A stretch of 64,000 nt of DNA. Source: Anastatus disparis (lineage: Eukaryota; Arthropoda; Insecta; Hymenoptera; Eupelmidae). The position numbers and the translations under genes were made by a program. The stretch spans positions 4,402,001 through 4,466,000 of the forward strand of contig JAFFSR010000227.1 of the NCBI GenBank assembly GCA_017163975.1, written 5' to 3'. This document shows, one piece after another, positions 46,180 to 57,133 of the stretch. Under the pieces are notes generated by a model. That model was not told the DNA's origin. It worked only from the letters and a program-made list of their open reading frames with translations, and did not search any database. Each line of letters begins with the position of its first letter. Positions within the stretch are counted from its first letter, which is position 1.

Positions 46180-48610
46180 AATTGCCAAGTTTGGAAAACA
46201 CCTTATAACCAGGAGCACCACAACGATGATGCCCTTAAGATCATGGAGGTTAGCTAATGTCTTTCAATATTTTGCGGAAAGGAGGCGTTTTCCAAACGCT
46301 GAAAAGGACGATTTTTTTAAGAAACAGTATATTGGCAATACATATAGTTTGCCAATAAATGGACCCTATACATCCAAACCTAAATATGGCCAGGTCGTGG
46401 ACTCATTGATAAACGTGTATGAAGGAGCTATAGTCGCGAGATTGCATCCGTGGAACTTTTCACCATGCTACTCCCTAATGTATCGGATTCTCAAACACAA
46501 TTTAAAAAATAGTGTTATAAGTAAAATATCAGAAACCCGAAAACAAGCCCCCACCACTTGTAGTTGCCAACCAAGATACTGGCTACGCAGCACAGCTGTT
46601 TCAAAAAGAAACACTGACTGGCGATGAGTATGCAAGAAAGCAATACAACCATAATAAGCAAAGATTATTTTACTTTTGGGTCACAAATTTGAATCAAACT
46701 TTATAATCTCTAAAAAACTAAAATAAATAATATGTATGTATGTATGTTATCTTAATAAAAATTTTTTTTAATTGTTATTGAGCCTAAACTTATTTACAAA
46801 ACTAAATAGTTTTTGTAAGTTTGGCAATAATCCCACGACTACGTAATGGGATATCATCTTATATTTTTTTATTAAAATGTGTTCGGTACTTGTTTTTGTT
46901 TTGTTGTTTATAAAAATTAACTATTTTATTTTGTTCTACAAATAATTGTGATTACATGTTTTTTTTTAACATCTTATCCAATCATTGTTTAAATTCAACC
47001 GTATTCTATTTAAACATGATTCATGAACAACAGTTCCTATCAGATTTGTAGAATAATTATAATTTATATTTACATTATGAGTTATTTTAAACAGGAAACT
47101 TTATTTATACAAAGACACTGCATTCAAAATTATTAGTTTAAATTGTATCGTCTCAAAAATTATGTTTAACTCTAAATCATTTTAAAATAATTTCTTTATA
47201 TAAATTTTATGCTCATCTTGTAAACATTTAAGATTTAAATTTTAACTTTATCATTATAGTACATATAAATTTAATGACCTCAAGTTACAATTAAAATTAT
47301 GTTTAATTTTGGGCACGAAACAATTCGAAATTTTTTATAAATTCATTGATATGATCATAGAGGGTCCAAAAGATCGACGAGACCAGGCTAAACAAACTCT
47401 GGAAGCGGTAACTGCAGGAAAGGTTTCCAAATTATATATTAAAGTTGCCGAATGGAAAATGTTGTTAAGTAATGTTAAGTCTTCTGAGAGAAGTTCCTAT
47501 GAAAAAAGATGTAAAGATCTTTTCATGAGAAGAGATTTTGCAAAAATTTTGCTAAATGCAAATTCAACAGAGAAAGAGGATTCCTGGCTCTTTGAAATGA
47601 ATAATATTATGAAGAATATCGTTAAAGAGCGTTTTTTTTATGAAAAATTCCTCAAACTGTGGGAAAATGAAGAAAAAAAAAAAAATTTTCTGATGTAAGG
47701 ATAAGAATTATATATTTAAAACTAATATTTTCACCACCGCTCTTATTATTAATCATCTGGGTAATATTTCTGATTGGAGTTAGAATTAACGATTTATTAA
47801 AAATTACTGCAAAAGTGCACAAGGTAAATATTTTTAATACCAGTTTATTTATATAACTATGCTTATAATATCTAATGAAATTGTATTTTAGATTCAGAAG
47901 TTTTTAAACAAGTGCGGTATCTTTGTGCACGAAAGTACTATAATATTTGTGTGCAAACAGAGCGATTTGTTGCAAGTGAAAGAGGATAAAACCATTTTCG
48001 AAAGTCCCAGCTTGTTAAGCAAAATCTACAAAACCGATTTAAAATTTATAGCAACGTTAATTTCAAGGGACATAAATGAATACGAAAACTTTAAAATTCC
48101 GTTTCTCCAATCTTTAAATGTAAGAATTATTAATAGTGTCTTAATGAAGAATCAGATTCTTAGAGCAATAGTTTTTCCTAAATTGCCTAGGTTTGTATTT
48201 ATTATTATTCATATTGGTATTAATGGTTTCGAGTATGAATTAATATGCTTACGCCGGGACCGCTGCTTGAGTCTTGATGTAATTACATCAGGATTCTTGT
48301 TGCGGTCCTGGCGTAAATACATGCGTTCTAATAATATTCATATCGTTATTAATTATTTGTTAGCTTATGCAATAAGAAATGTGCTAAACTTTTGAGCGAC
48401 TGGTGGGTCTCATCAAATGAAAAATGATGTAAAGAATTCATATACAATTATGAAAACAGCAATCAATCAGTCGATTATAGAAAATGGATGAACAGCTTAA
48501 GAAAAACAAAAGAAGAAGAAGAAGAAGATCTTCAGGAACGAGGGATCATAAAAAAAATGAAGAAGAGTCTAATATGGCTGCTATCGCAAGAATTCTTAAT
48601 AAATATTTAA
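46180..48610 (+). pseudogene. Unknown gene family, copy 1 (nonsense-mutated)
   Basis: Exons fit in phase: 46180 to about 46490 (TRSTTMMPLRSWRLANVFQ ... WNFSPCYSLMY), 47260-47694 (helical, FYKFIDMIIEGPKDRRDQAK), 47784-47823, 47892-48190 (LISRDINEYENF ... FPKLPR) and 48364-48610 (CNKKCAKLLSDWW). In the first exon the donor that paralogs use (CAATT|GTAAGT) is replaced by CAATTT|AAAAAA. An alternative C-terminal frame (TGYAAQLFQKETLTGDEY) runs to a stop at 46706. In the last exon the Trp codon of copy 3 (TGG) is TGA at 48425, though the frame continues 60 codons. These defects suggest a pseudogene or a truncated product. No known domain is recognised. Confidence 0.55.
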
Positions 48611-48851
48611 CCCCTTGAGAGAGGTATAATCCAATTAAGGAATTGAAAAAGCGGTACAGTTTCTTAAACAAATTAAAAGAAAATACTCAATAGGTTGGTT
48701 ATATTCTGATATTTATAATGTATCCGGCAAAACGGTCCAACTGTAATTTCTCTATTCACAATATTTCTTATTCTTTTTCAAAAGGAAATATGACAATATC
48801 GGAAAAAGATCCTGATATATAGATATATAAAAATAATGTTATTCTTTTTAG

Positions 48852-50868
48852 CGGACAAGCCCGTTAAAAAGGCAAAAATGGCCGTTCCACCTGGACCAAC
48901 GCAAAAGTCAGCTAAAAAATTGGAAAAGAAGGCTGTAGCTAGAGCAGCAACTTCCGCTGAATCTGAGCGTCCCGCTAAATCTTCCAGGAAACGTGATAAG
49001 AGCTCAAAAGGTAAGTCTCTCGGCTGTACTGGTAAAATTACAGTAGGACCGTCCAGAGATGGCCACTGTAATTTCCACGACTTTACGTCGGTATAGTCTT
49101 TAGGGTCCCGATGTAAGGCAGGATATTTGTTACCCGATGCTTTTATAATTTTCTGTCTTGCACGCATTAATCGTGCAAATTACATAGAAACCGTCTGTAC
49201 AGTGCAAAACATCGGGACCCCAACTAATATACCAATGTAATTGATACAGATTACATAATATTTAAGTAAATATATAAATAAATAATGTTACTCTTTTTCA
49301 AAAGGAAAAGCTAATAACAAGGACCCTGAAGGAAAATCCGAAGAAAAAGAAGAGTAAGTATCTATATGGACAGTTGACAGTTGAAGGATTGAATTTCGAT
49401 TGTGCTTTTTTTTTACATAAACGCCATTGACAGCTCAGTCCTTCAACCGTGAACATGGCCCATTCCAAGTAAGAGATTTTATTAATTTTTAATTATATTT
49501 TGATTGAATATACAATTAAAAAATGATTAATAAATAATTAATAACTCTAAAAAAAAATTTAATTTTCAGGCTTGCAACTACGAAACACTTATTTACGAGG
49601 GCCACCACCCAAATGATGCCAGTTAAAGCGTGGAGATTATGGAATGCTTTCCAATGTTTTAAAGAAAGGAGGCGGGTACCTTCTGCATATAAGTGTGAGC
49701 AGTATAAAAGGCTATACATCGGCCACGCTTACAGCCAACCATTACATGCCCAGCCGTTTGAGACAAAATATCAAGCGAAAACGGGAGTAGTGCTCGATTC
49801 CTTGATCAATTTGTTCGAGGGTGCGATTGTAAAGCGGCTGAATTCGTGGAATTTCTCGCCGTGCTACTCACTGATGTATTATGTGCATCAATTGTAAGTA
49901 ATAAAATTATTTTTTATTAGAATTTTTTCAAGTTAACCTCTTTACTTACGCCAGACCCGCGGATAGAGTTCGGATGTAATTATATCTAAATCCTATCCGC
50001 CGTCCCGGCGTAAATATATAAATCCATATTCGGGATCATAGAGTTGAAAAATCATATACTTACACCAGGACTGCGTATACAGTCCCTATTAGTCGTAATT
50101 ACGCAAAGACTCTATACGCAGTCCTGATGTAAGTATATGATTTTTAACACTGAATGATCCCAAATATGGATCAATATTTTTACGCTAGGACAGCGGCTAG
50201 GATTTAGATGTAATTACATCCGGACTCTAGGTGCTGGCCTGGCGTAAGTAAAGAGATTCACACGTAGAACAATCACAAGTATATAGATGCATAGTCAGGA
50301 TTATTCCGAGTTGAAATTCTATACTTACATCAGGACTGTGGATAAAGTTATAATGCAATTACATAAGGACTGCAGCCACTATCCTGGCGTAAATATACAA
50401 ATGCATTCTCAAAACAATCACTGTTTCGAGTATGCATCGGTATAAATACACGGAACGGTGCCTACAGTCCTTATGTAATTACATTAGAACTCTACCCGCA
50501 GTCCTGATATAAGTATATGATCATAACTCACTTCGAATTTTTTTTAGACGTAAACAAAATGATGAAGACGTTCTGGAATTCATCCGCAGAATGGATGAGA
50601 CGAAAAGCGACGGTACAGCTAGATACCTGGCGAAAAAAAACATGATGTCGAAACTATTTAACGCCGTCCTTATGCAGAGCGATGATCCTGAAGAAGAGGG
50701 ATACGTAAAGATGCCAGACCCAATCCTGAATCAGTGGAGACGCCGATTTGACGCTATGAAGAGTAGGGAGGAGATTTCAAAAATACTTAAATTTCCAAAA
50801 CGATACGATATCGAAGAACGTTCTTGTCAGGATAAAAAGTGTATGATGATCCACTTTGCATTAGATAC
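48852..50868 (+). CDS. Unknown gene family, copy 2
   Basis: Four exons join in phase with strong GTAAGT donors: 48852-49010 (53 codons, Lys/Ala/Ser-rich and basic, KRDKSSK), 49305-49353 (charged linker), 49570-49893 (TRATTQMMPVKAWRLWNAFQ ... WNFSPCYSLMY) and 50548-50868 (helical, FIRRMDETKSDG ... RRRFDAM ... IHFALDT). The first coding exon upstream and the exons after 50868 are not found; the LISR and DWW exons of the other copies are missing here. The basic leader suggests a nuclear or nucleic-acid-binding protein, but this is inference. The 49570 exon is about 85 percent identical to copy 3 and about 55 percent to copy 1 by eye. Confidence 0.6.
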
Positions 50869-51325
50869 GTAAGTTTATCTTATATTATACATTTATCTTA
50901 GATTCAAACTTGTAATTCTTCCAAGAATGAATGTATATGCCTACGCCGGGACCGCGAGTAGGGTTCCGATGTAATGACATTAGAACTCTATCTACAGTCC
51001 TGATGTAAGTATATGATTTTAACTCATTTCGAATTTTTTTAGGCGTAAACAAGGAGACGACGAGGTTCTTCAATTCATCCACAAAATATTATTAATTAGG
51101 ATTGTTCCAAGTATGCATCTATATACTCACGCCAGGCCCGCGTTTAGGGTCCCGATGTAATTACATCGGAACCCTAGTCGCCGTCCTGGCGTGAGTATAT
51201 AGATGCATACTTGGAATTATTCACAGTAAAAATCATATACTTACATCGGGACCCTAAAGACTATACCGACGTAAAGTCGTGAAAATTACAGTGGCCATCT
51301 CTGGACGGTCCTACCGTAATTTTCT
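49033..51325. repeat. Pair of inverted 85-bp segments
   Basis: 49033-49117 and the reverse complement of 51241-51325 match almost fully (shared blocks TGGCCACTGTAATTT and GGTATAGTCTTTAGGG). They sit in introns of copies 2 and 3, about 2.2 kb apart, and carry half-hairpin ends of the family above. Confidence 0.75.
51043..51098 (+). pseudogene. Truncated duplicate of the copy-2 RKQ exon
   Basis: An acceptor (TTTTTTTAG) is followed by RKQGDDEVLQFIHK, matching the start of exon 50548-50868 (RKQNDEDVLEFIRR), then broken. It marks an incomplete tandem duplication. Confidence 0.65.
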
Positions 51326-51384
51326 AAAAATAAATAAATAAATAAATAAATAAACAAATAAATAATGTTACTCTTTTTCAAAAG

Positions 51385-52811
51385 GAAAAGCTAATAACAA
51401 GGACCCTGGAGGAAAATCCACAGAAAACGGAGAGTAAGTATCTATATGGACAGTTGACAGTTGAAGGATTGAATTTCGATTGTTTTTTTTTTTTTTACAT
51501 AATCACCATTGACAGCTCAGTCCTTCAGCCATGAACATGGCCCATTCCAAGTAAGAGATTTTATTAATTTTTAATTATATTTTGATTTGAAAATACAATT
51601 AAAAATTGATTAATAAATAATTAATAACACTAAAAAAAAAAATTTTATTTTCAGGACTATATCGAGTAAGCACTTAATCACGAGGGCTACCACCCAAATG
51701 ATGCCGGTTAGGGCTTGGCGATTGTGGAATGCCTTTCAGTGTTTCAAAGAGCGGAGGCGCGTACCATCAGCTTATAAGTGTGACCAGTACAAAAGGTTGT
51801 ACATCGGCCACACTTATAGCCAACCGCTGCATGCCACACCGTATGAGACTAATTATCAAGCGAAATCTGGAGTGGTGCTCAATTCGTTAATAAACTTGTT
51901 TGAGGGTGCCATTGTCAAACGGCTGAACCCTTGGAATTTTTCGCCATGTTATTCGCTTATGTATTGGATGCATCAATTGTAAGTAATAAAATTATTTTTT
52001 ATTAGAATTTTTCAAAGTTAACCTCTTAACTTACGCCAGGACCGCAGATGGAGTCCCGATGTCATTACATCGGAACCCTACTCGCGGTCCCGGCGTAGGC
52101 ATATACATTTAAACTTGTAATTGTTCCAAGAATGAATGTATATGCCTACGCCAGGACCGTGAGTAGGGTCCCGATGTCATTACATAAGGACTGTAGCCGC
52201 CGTCCTGGCGTAAGTATATAGATGCATACTTGAAACAATCATTGTAACAAATAATCATGTATACTTAAGAAATTCAGAAGTAATTACTATTTTTAGAATG
52301 GATTTGAAACTGATGGTTATTCTAATATCCCGTAACATCGGTGAATTTGAAAATTTTAACTTAACATTCTTTAATAGTGCGCGTAAAAAAGTTGTGAATA
52401 GAATCATGATCAAAAATTATATATTAAGAGCATCATTGTATCCCCATCTTCCTAGGTTTTTGTTAAATATTATTATTATTATTTTATAGCATGTGCCATA
52501 AGGAAATGATTCCTATTCTGAATGATTGGTGGTTCGAACCCAATAAAGAATGGTGTAAAGTCTGTATGCAAAAATACAGGGATAGCAGGTCTGATATATT
52601 ATTAGAATTTTCCCAACAAAAATGGCCAAAAGAATTTGATTGTGAAATTGGAATAAAATTAATCAAACTTCTATTGCAAAATAATATTTTCGTTATGATA
52701 ACTCAATGGATGCAATATGTTAACGAGACGATCTTAAAATCTTTAAATTTCGTGTGTACAGCAATTCTTTGCTGTCGTCAGCAAAGAAAAAGTGAATTTC
52801 TTAATTTATGA
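51385..52811 (+). CDS. Unknown gene family, copy 3
   Basis: Exons 51385-51433 (GKANNKDPGGKS linker), 51655-51978 (TRATTQMMPVRAWRLWNAFQ ... WNFSPCYSLMYWMHQ), 52297-52455 (LISRNIGEFENF ... YPHLPR) and 52490-52811 (CHKEMIPILNDWWFEPNKEWCKVCMQKY) are in phase with the same intron positions as copy 1. The helical exon (47260 in copy 1, 50548 in copy 2) is absent. The last intron would be only 34 nt (52456-52489), which is near or below the usual minimum, so the last exon may not be joined. The introns at 51434-51654 and 49354-49569 are near-identical, so copies 2 and 3 are a recent duplication. Confidence 0.6.
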
Positions 52812-53731
52812 TGTAAACTTGATCTATTATGATATTTATAGATTCGCAAGGCTGAAGAGTGATGAATCAATGTCTATGAATAACATCGTAAATTTTTAGC
52901 CAATGTATATGACATCATGATTGCTAAAACAATCGTGACGTCACACAATTTCAACTGCCAAAAAATTTTTCATGCAAAGACCCAATTGTAAGTAGAATAT
53001 GGGTGTAAATTTATTACAACAAACTTAAGGCATAAATTATAGAATATGTTTATTTTATTAAATTTTAAATTTGATTCACAAAATAAGTTTGTTAAAAGAA
53101 ATAAACTTATTAAACGGCAATATTCGTTGTGACTTTTAGATTTAAAACATTGTGATTTTGTCATTGATTGATTGTGTTACGGTATTTAAATTCATAATTG
53201 ATTTTAATTTTATCTGACTGAAAAAATTGTTTTATAAGTGAAAATGCAGTTTATTATCTTCTTGCCGCCTAAAAAGCTGGTTTCCTTGCTTCTCCAAAAA
53301 TTTACAAATCGAGTAAAAAATTATTGTTACATTTAAATCTTATTTTTATCATTTATTTTTTCATGCTTTAACAGTATCCTTAAATATTATATGTGTTAAA
53401 GCCTGGAAAAAATCAAATTTAAAATAATAAATTTTTTCTTACATTACTCAATAAAATATTTTTTACTTTAAATATATATTAAATATAAGACTTTGGTTCA
53501 TGAATTGTTTAAAAAAATCTCATCCAATGCTTGAAATCATTTTATACTGTAAATTATATGTAATTTGCTTATGTAAAATTGAAAAGAATTTTTAAAACTG
53601 TAAATATGACAATCATTCTTATGAATTCTGTTTCAGAGTTTTTTTGAAACTAAAGTTGATTCTTACTGATAATCACTGAATTCCATTTGGACAATCATTT
53701 ATTTCTGAATTATTTAAAAAATACATAAAAA
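52812..53731. other. AT-rich, no gene seen
   Basis: The 3' flank of copy 3; nothing supportable. Confidence 0.35.
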
Positions 53732-54067
53732 AATTCACCTGCCAAAAGAAGAAAAGAAAATAACCAAGTTTCTAAAAAAACTAAGAAATTTAAAAAATCT
53801 ATAGATTTATATTCTTTACTCCAAAAAGTAAGTGGATTAGAAGATAAGAAAGTAAGAGAAAGCTTAGTTTATTTAAATGTTTTTAAAGATTTGTCCAATT
53901 TAATAGAAATGAAATATTATTTATCGGGAATGCTTAAAGAAATACAAATAAATTTACAAAGTAATTATAATAGTTTAATTAAAGGAACGAATGAAGTTTA
54001 TGACGCTGCTAAATCATCTATAACTATGTTAATATGTAAAGTGTACTTTTTAAATTCAACAATATAA
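53732..54067 (+). CDS. Exon-like open frame, basic then helical, unknown
   Basis: About 110 open codons with no ATG until late. They begin with Lys-rich PAKRRKENNQVSKKTKKF and then helical segments (LYSLLQKVSGLEDKKVRESL, YYLSGMLKEIQINLQ). It may be a further exon of the gene family upstream or a separate broken gene. No splice site pair was confirmed. Confidence 0.3.
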   Translation, partial: NSPAKRRKENNQVSKKTKKFKKSIDLYSLLQKVSGLEDKKVRESLVYLNVFKDLSNLIEMKYYLSGMLKEIQINLQSNYNSLIKGTNEVYDAAKSSITMLICKVYFLNSTI

Positions 54068-54690
54068 ATAAATATGTTCATAGAATATAAATAAATCCTA
54101 TCATGATTTGCATACTGACCAAATAGCTGCTTTTGGGTGACAATTGAGGGCCTGGAAACTAAAAGAGGACCTAGCTAATGCTATTCAAATAGACTACGCT
54201 CGCTTTTAATTTCTAGACCCTCAATTTTCAAAAATATCTTTTTTATTAGATACAATATACGGCTGTAATATATATTTTTAAAACTTTTGAAATAAAAATA
54301 AAAAATTTGGAAAACTCTAATGTCGATATTATGCATTCCCTTAATATTTTAATTGATTCAAAACATTGAATGACATAGACAAGGGAAATTCCTTAAAATT
54401 ATATCTTAAGGAATAGCTTATATACTGACTTGAAGCAAGATCAGTGATTCTTCGAATCTACAGTGTAAATACAAAATGTAACTACAATTTCGTTTAACAA
54501 CACAGAATGTTGGATAGAATTACTCATTTATGAACTCTTGAACTTTAATCGCTTATAAATATTTATAAATTATTTAATACTTTCGCTAAATTTTCATATT
54601 ATGTATCAAATCTGACTCGTACTTTTTTATTTTTCTTAAAATTAATTTATCACAGTATGGAACATTTAATAGTTATAACCTTATCAGTCT

Positions 54691-57133
54691 TTAACCTATT
54701 TTGACTTAATTGGACTGGTTTTGTTTATTAAAATTGTTCGTTCATTCGTTTAAACGCCTAAAACTTTTTTAAATGTCAAAAATTGTAAAAGATCCATTAA
54801 CAATTCCGAATGTGCAACTTAAAATTTTTTTAATTCACCCCATTTAGCAATTTTTGAAATTCAAAATAAAAAATTTTGATTTTTTAGATATTTATTATTA
54901 TTTTACAGACTTTTTTTTAGATAAATATCCTTTGGATGTTTGTTGACATTGAAAAAAAGAAACAAACTCATAATAGTTGGAATACGATAATTTATAATCT
55001 GGAATTAAATTATAGTTCTAATCTTAATAAATTTTCTAAAAGGCGTTTGAAAAAGTTGAAAATATGACTTTTAACCCATTTGTTTTTCTGGTATTATTCA
55101 AATTTTTTAAAAACTATAACTCGAGTTTTTTCACTGCTTTCGAAATTTATGAAAAATAACTTTTTCAGTTCAAGATTGGGAGTGAAATATGATGAAAAAT
55201 AATTTTTAAAAATGCTAAAACAAATTGTACAATAAATATCCCACAACAGACAATAGTACAGTTTACATACTTTATATCATATTTGTTCTTCCGTGTGAAA
55301 TAAATAAATGTTGGGCGTTTTGAAAAAAGAAAAAAAATATATTAATTCTAAGAAATGGTATAGGGCAAGACGCGCAGCATAAATAAGGAGCACATTAGAA
55401 AAAAAGTTTAATTGATCAATAGACTTGTCGGTCGCAAAACGACAACCATAGATTGAAAGTATTTTCGCTTAAAGTAAAATAAATATTTCTAATTTACATT
55501 TGGCAATCCATCTCCTTTATTTCATGCAAACAGAAAAGCTTGAGTAGTGAAACTAATTATTAACATTGGGTAATATTTGAACTTGATGATCTAGAAAGAT
55601 ATTCCTTGGCGATCGGTAGTGTAAATGCTGTGAATGATACTTTCTTTTTCTTGTTTCTTACTGTGTTATACAATATAAATGCATTTGATATTGAACTTTG
55701 TAAAATTCTCAGAAACATAACCCAAGTCCACTTTTTTGATCGTATTGAAGGCAAAAATTTTTCGCAGAATAGATCGTGTAGATTAACACCACCCATGTAT
55801 TGATTATATTTTGAAAATTTTTCATCTTTTAATGTTGCTCCAAATGTTGTAGATAAAAGAGTAATATTTTTTAAATCATGAGTTGTGTTATTCGTTAAAC
55901 TATTCTGATTGTGTTTAACTATACACGTACCTTTTGGTGTTTTTTTACTCAACCGTTTCTCTTTTTTTATCTGATCAACACGAACAACGCATGTAGCTCG
56001 TAGATTCGCTTTTTCCAATTGTATAATCAAATCAGGACTCATAAAAAGATTATTAAAATAAAGATGATATTTACTCAGCTCGTGAGGAGCTGTTTTTGTT
56101 AATAGTTCTCGTAATATTTGCATAGTCACAAGACTATCTTCAGTAATTTTACATAATTCAGATCCTTTTTTAGAATTTTTACCATAGTAGACATCAAAAT
56201 CATATAAATAACCATTCGAATTACAAATAGCCCTCATTTTTATGCTAAATCTGATATCAGATGATTTAGTTTTAATAAGTGGTTCAATTAATTTTCTACC
56301 ATAACATTTAATTAACATTTCATCTACCGATAAAGCTGTTCGAAAAAATCCATATTTTAATATATTTTTTCTAAAAATATTTAAAATTGGTCTAATTTTC
56401 CATATCTTATCATCGTCACTTTTATTCTGCAATAAGGCATATTTTAAATTTAATTTTATTGTTTTAAATTTTTCTTCATTCATGGCTTTGATCACAGATT
56501 CTGCCTTCAAATGAATCTTTTCAGACCAATAGTCTTTTTGTGATGTTCTTATATTGAATGACGAAAAAATAAGTATACCTACAAAAATATCAAAATCATT
56601 GGCAGTAAGAGGATAACCATTTTCATTTGTTGCATTTAAAATATAATTTTTTAACTCTGTCGAAAAAAAAACTTCAAAGAGTTCTACAAAAGATTTTTGT
56701 CTAATTTCTTTTTTATCATATTCAGATAACAGCAGCATGTCAGAAAAATCGTTATCGTAAACTTTTTCGTCAGAAATCCATTGGTATATATAATCATTTT
56801 CTACTTGATTTTGGGCCTTATTGTAATTTTCTGATGTACTTTCATAAGACTGTGTAGAAATATCAAATGACGGATTCGAATTTTCCACGCATTCTTCGCT
56901 GTCAGAATCATTTTCAGAATCTACGCAAAGAATACTACTACACTCCGAATCATAAACTGATTCATCTGAACTCACATCAAAATCTTTTATTTCTTCGTTT
57001 CCAATATTCATAATTGTCGAGCGTTTTTGAAAAGCAGATGAAGTTGTATGTTTCGAATTTGACACTTTACATAGCTAATTATGATTTTCGAAAATTTTAA
57101 CAAAAACGGACAGATTAAGCCAAAATGGATTAA
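54691..57133 (-). mobile_element. piggyBac-like transposon, TTAA-bounded
   Basis: The left end TTAACCTATTTTGACTTAAT at 54691 and the reverse complement of the right end, TTAATCCATTTTGGCTTAAT ending at 57133, match at about 25 of 34 positions. Both carry TTAA. The interior encodes one piggyBac-family protein on the minus strand with about 0.87 kb of 3' non-coding DNA. The TIRs are diverged, so the copy is not recent. Confidence 0.75.
55560..57065 (-). CDS. piggyBac-family transposase (DDE_Tnp_1_7), catalytically altered
   Basis: 501 residues in one exon. Residues 1-110 are acidic (Asp/Ser/Glu), as in piggyBac proteins. The DDE_Tnp_1_7 core spans about 125-470: SVDEM with the first catalytic Asp at 248 and the following GR (257), YFNNLFMS around 338, and YMGGVNLHD at 424-431. 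In active piggyBac transposases the last two motifs carry the second and third catalytic Asp. Here N338 (AAT) and N428 (AAT) replace them, each a single G-to-A change from GAT. The C-terminal Cys-rich DNA-binding domain is also missing, as the frame ends at 501 instead of about 590. The frame is otherwise open. It is probably a dead transposase, or a domesticated DNA-binding protein. Confidence 0.85.
   Translation of the reverse strand: MSNSKHTTSSAFQKRSTIMNIGNEEIKDFDVSSDESVYDSECSSILCVDSENDSDSEECVENSNPSFDISTQSYESTSENYNKAQNQVENDYIYQWISDEKVYDNDFSDMLLLSEYDKKEIRQKSFVELFEVFFSTELKNYILNATNENGYPLTANDFDIFVGILIFSSFNIRTSQKDYWSEKIHLKAESVIKAMNEEKFKTIKLNLKYALLQNKSDDDKIWKIRPILNIFRKNILKYGFFRTALSVDEMLIKCYGRKLIEPLIKTKSSDIRFSIKMRAICNSNGYLYDFDVYYGKNSKKGSELCKITEDSLVTMQILRELLTKTAPHELSKYHLYFNNLFMSPDLIIQLEKANLRATCVVRVDQIKKEKRLSKKTPKGTCIVKHNQNSLTNNTTHDLKNITLLSTTFGATLKDEKFSKYNQYMGGVNLHDLFCEKFLPSIRSKKWTWVMFLRILQSSISNAFILYNTVRNKKKKVSFTAFTLPIAKEYLSRSSSSNITQC

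Larger units (their letters stand above)
48249..52218. repeat. Family of at least ten 70-80-bp hairpins in introns
   Basis: Near-perfect palindromes centred on GATGTAATTACATC-like cores occur near 48249-48316, 49947-50013, 50057-50137, 50175-50248, 50318-50397, 50442-50518, 50936-51013, 51118-51205, 52025-52104 and 52140-52218. Arms begin TACGCCRGGACCGC or ACATCAGGACTG and stems are 30-35 bp. They lie in introns of the unknown gene family. Two end types, one GCC-rich and one ACATC-type, are mixed between arms, giving chimeric hairpins. Confidence 0.85.

Noticed and set aside
48778..49167. 129-codon minus-strand frame
   Set aside because: It is antisense to exon 48852-49010, which has strong splice sites and paralog support.
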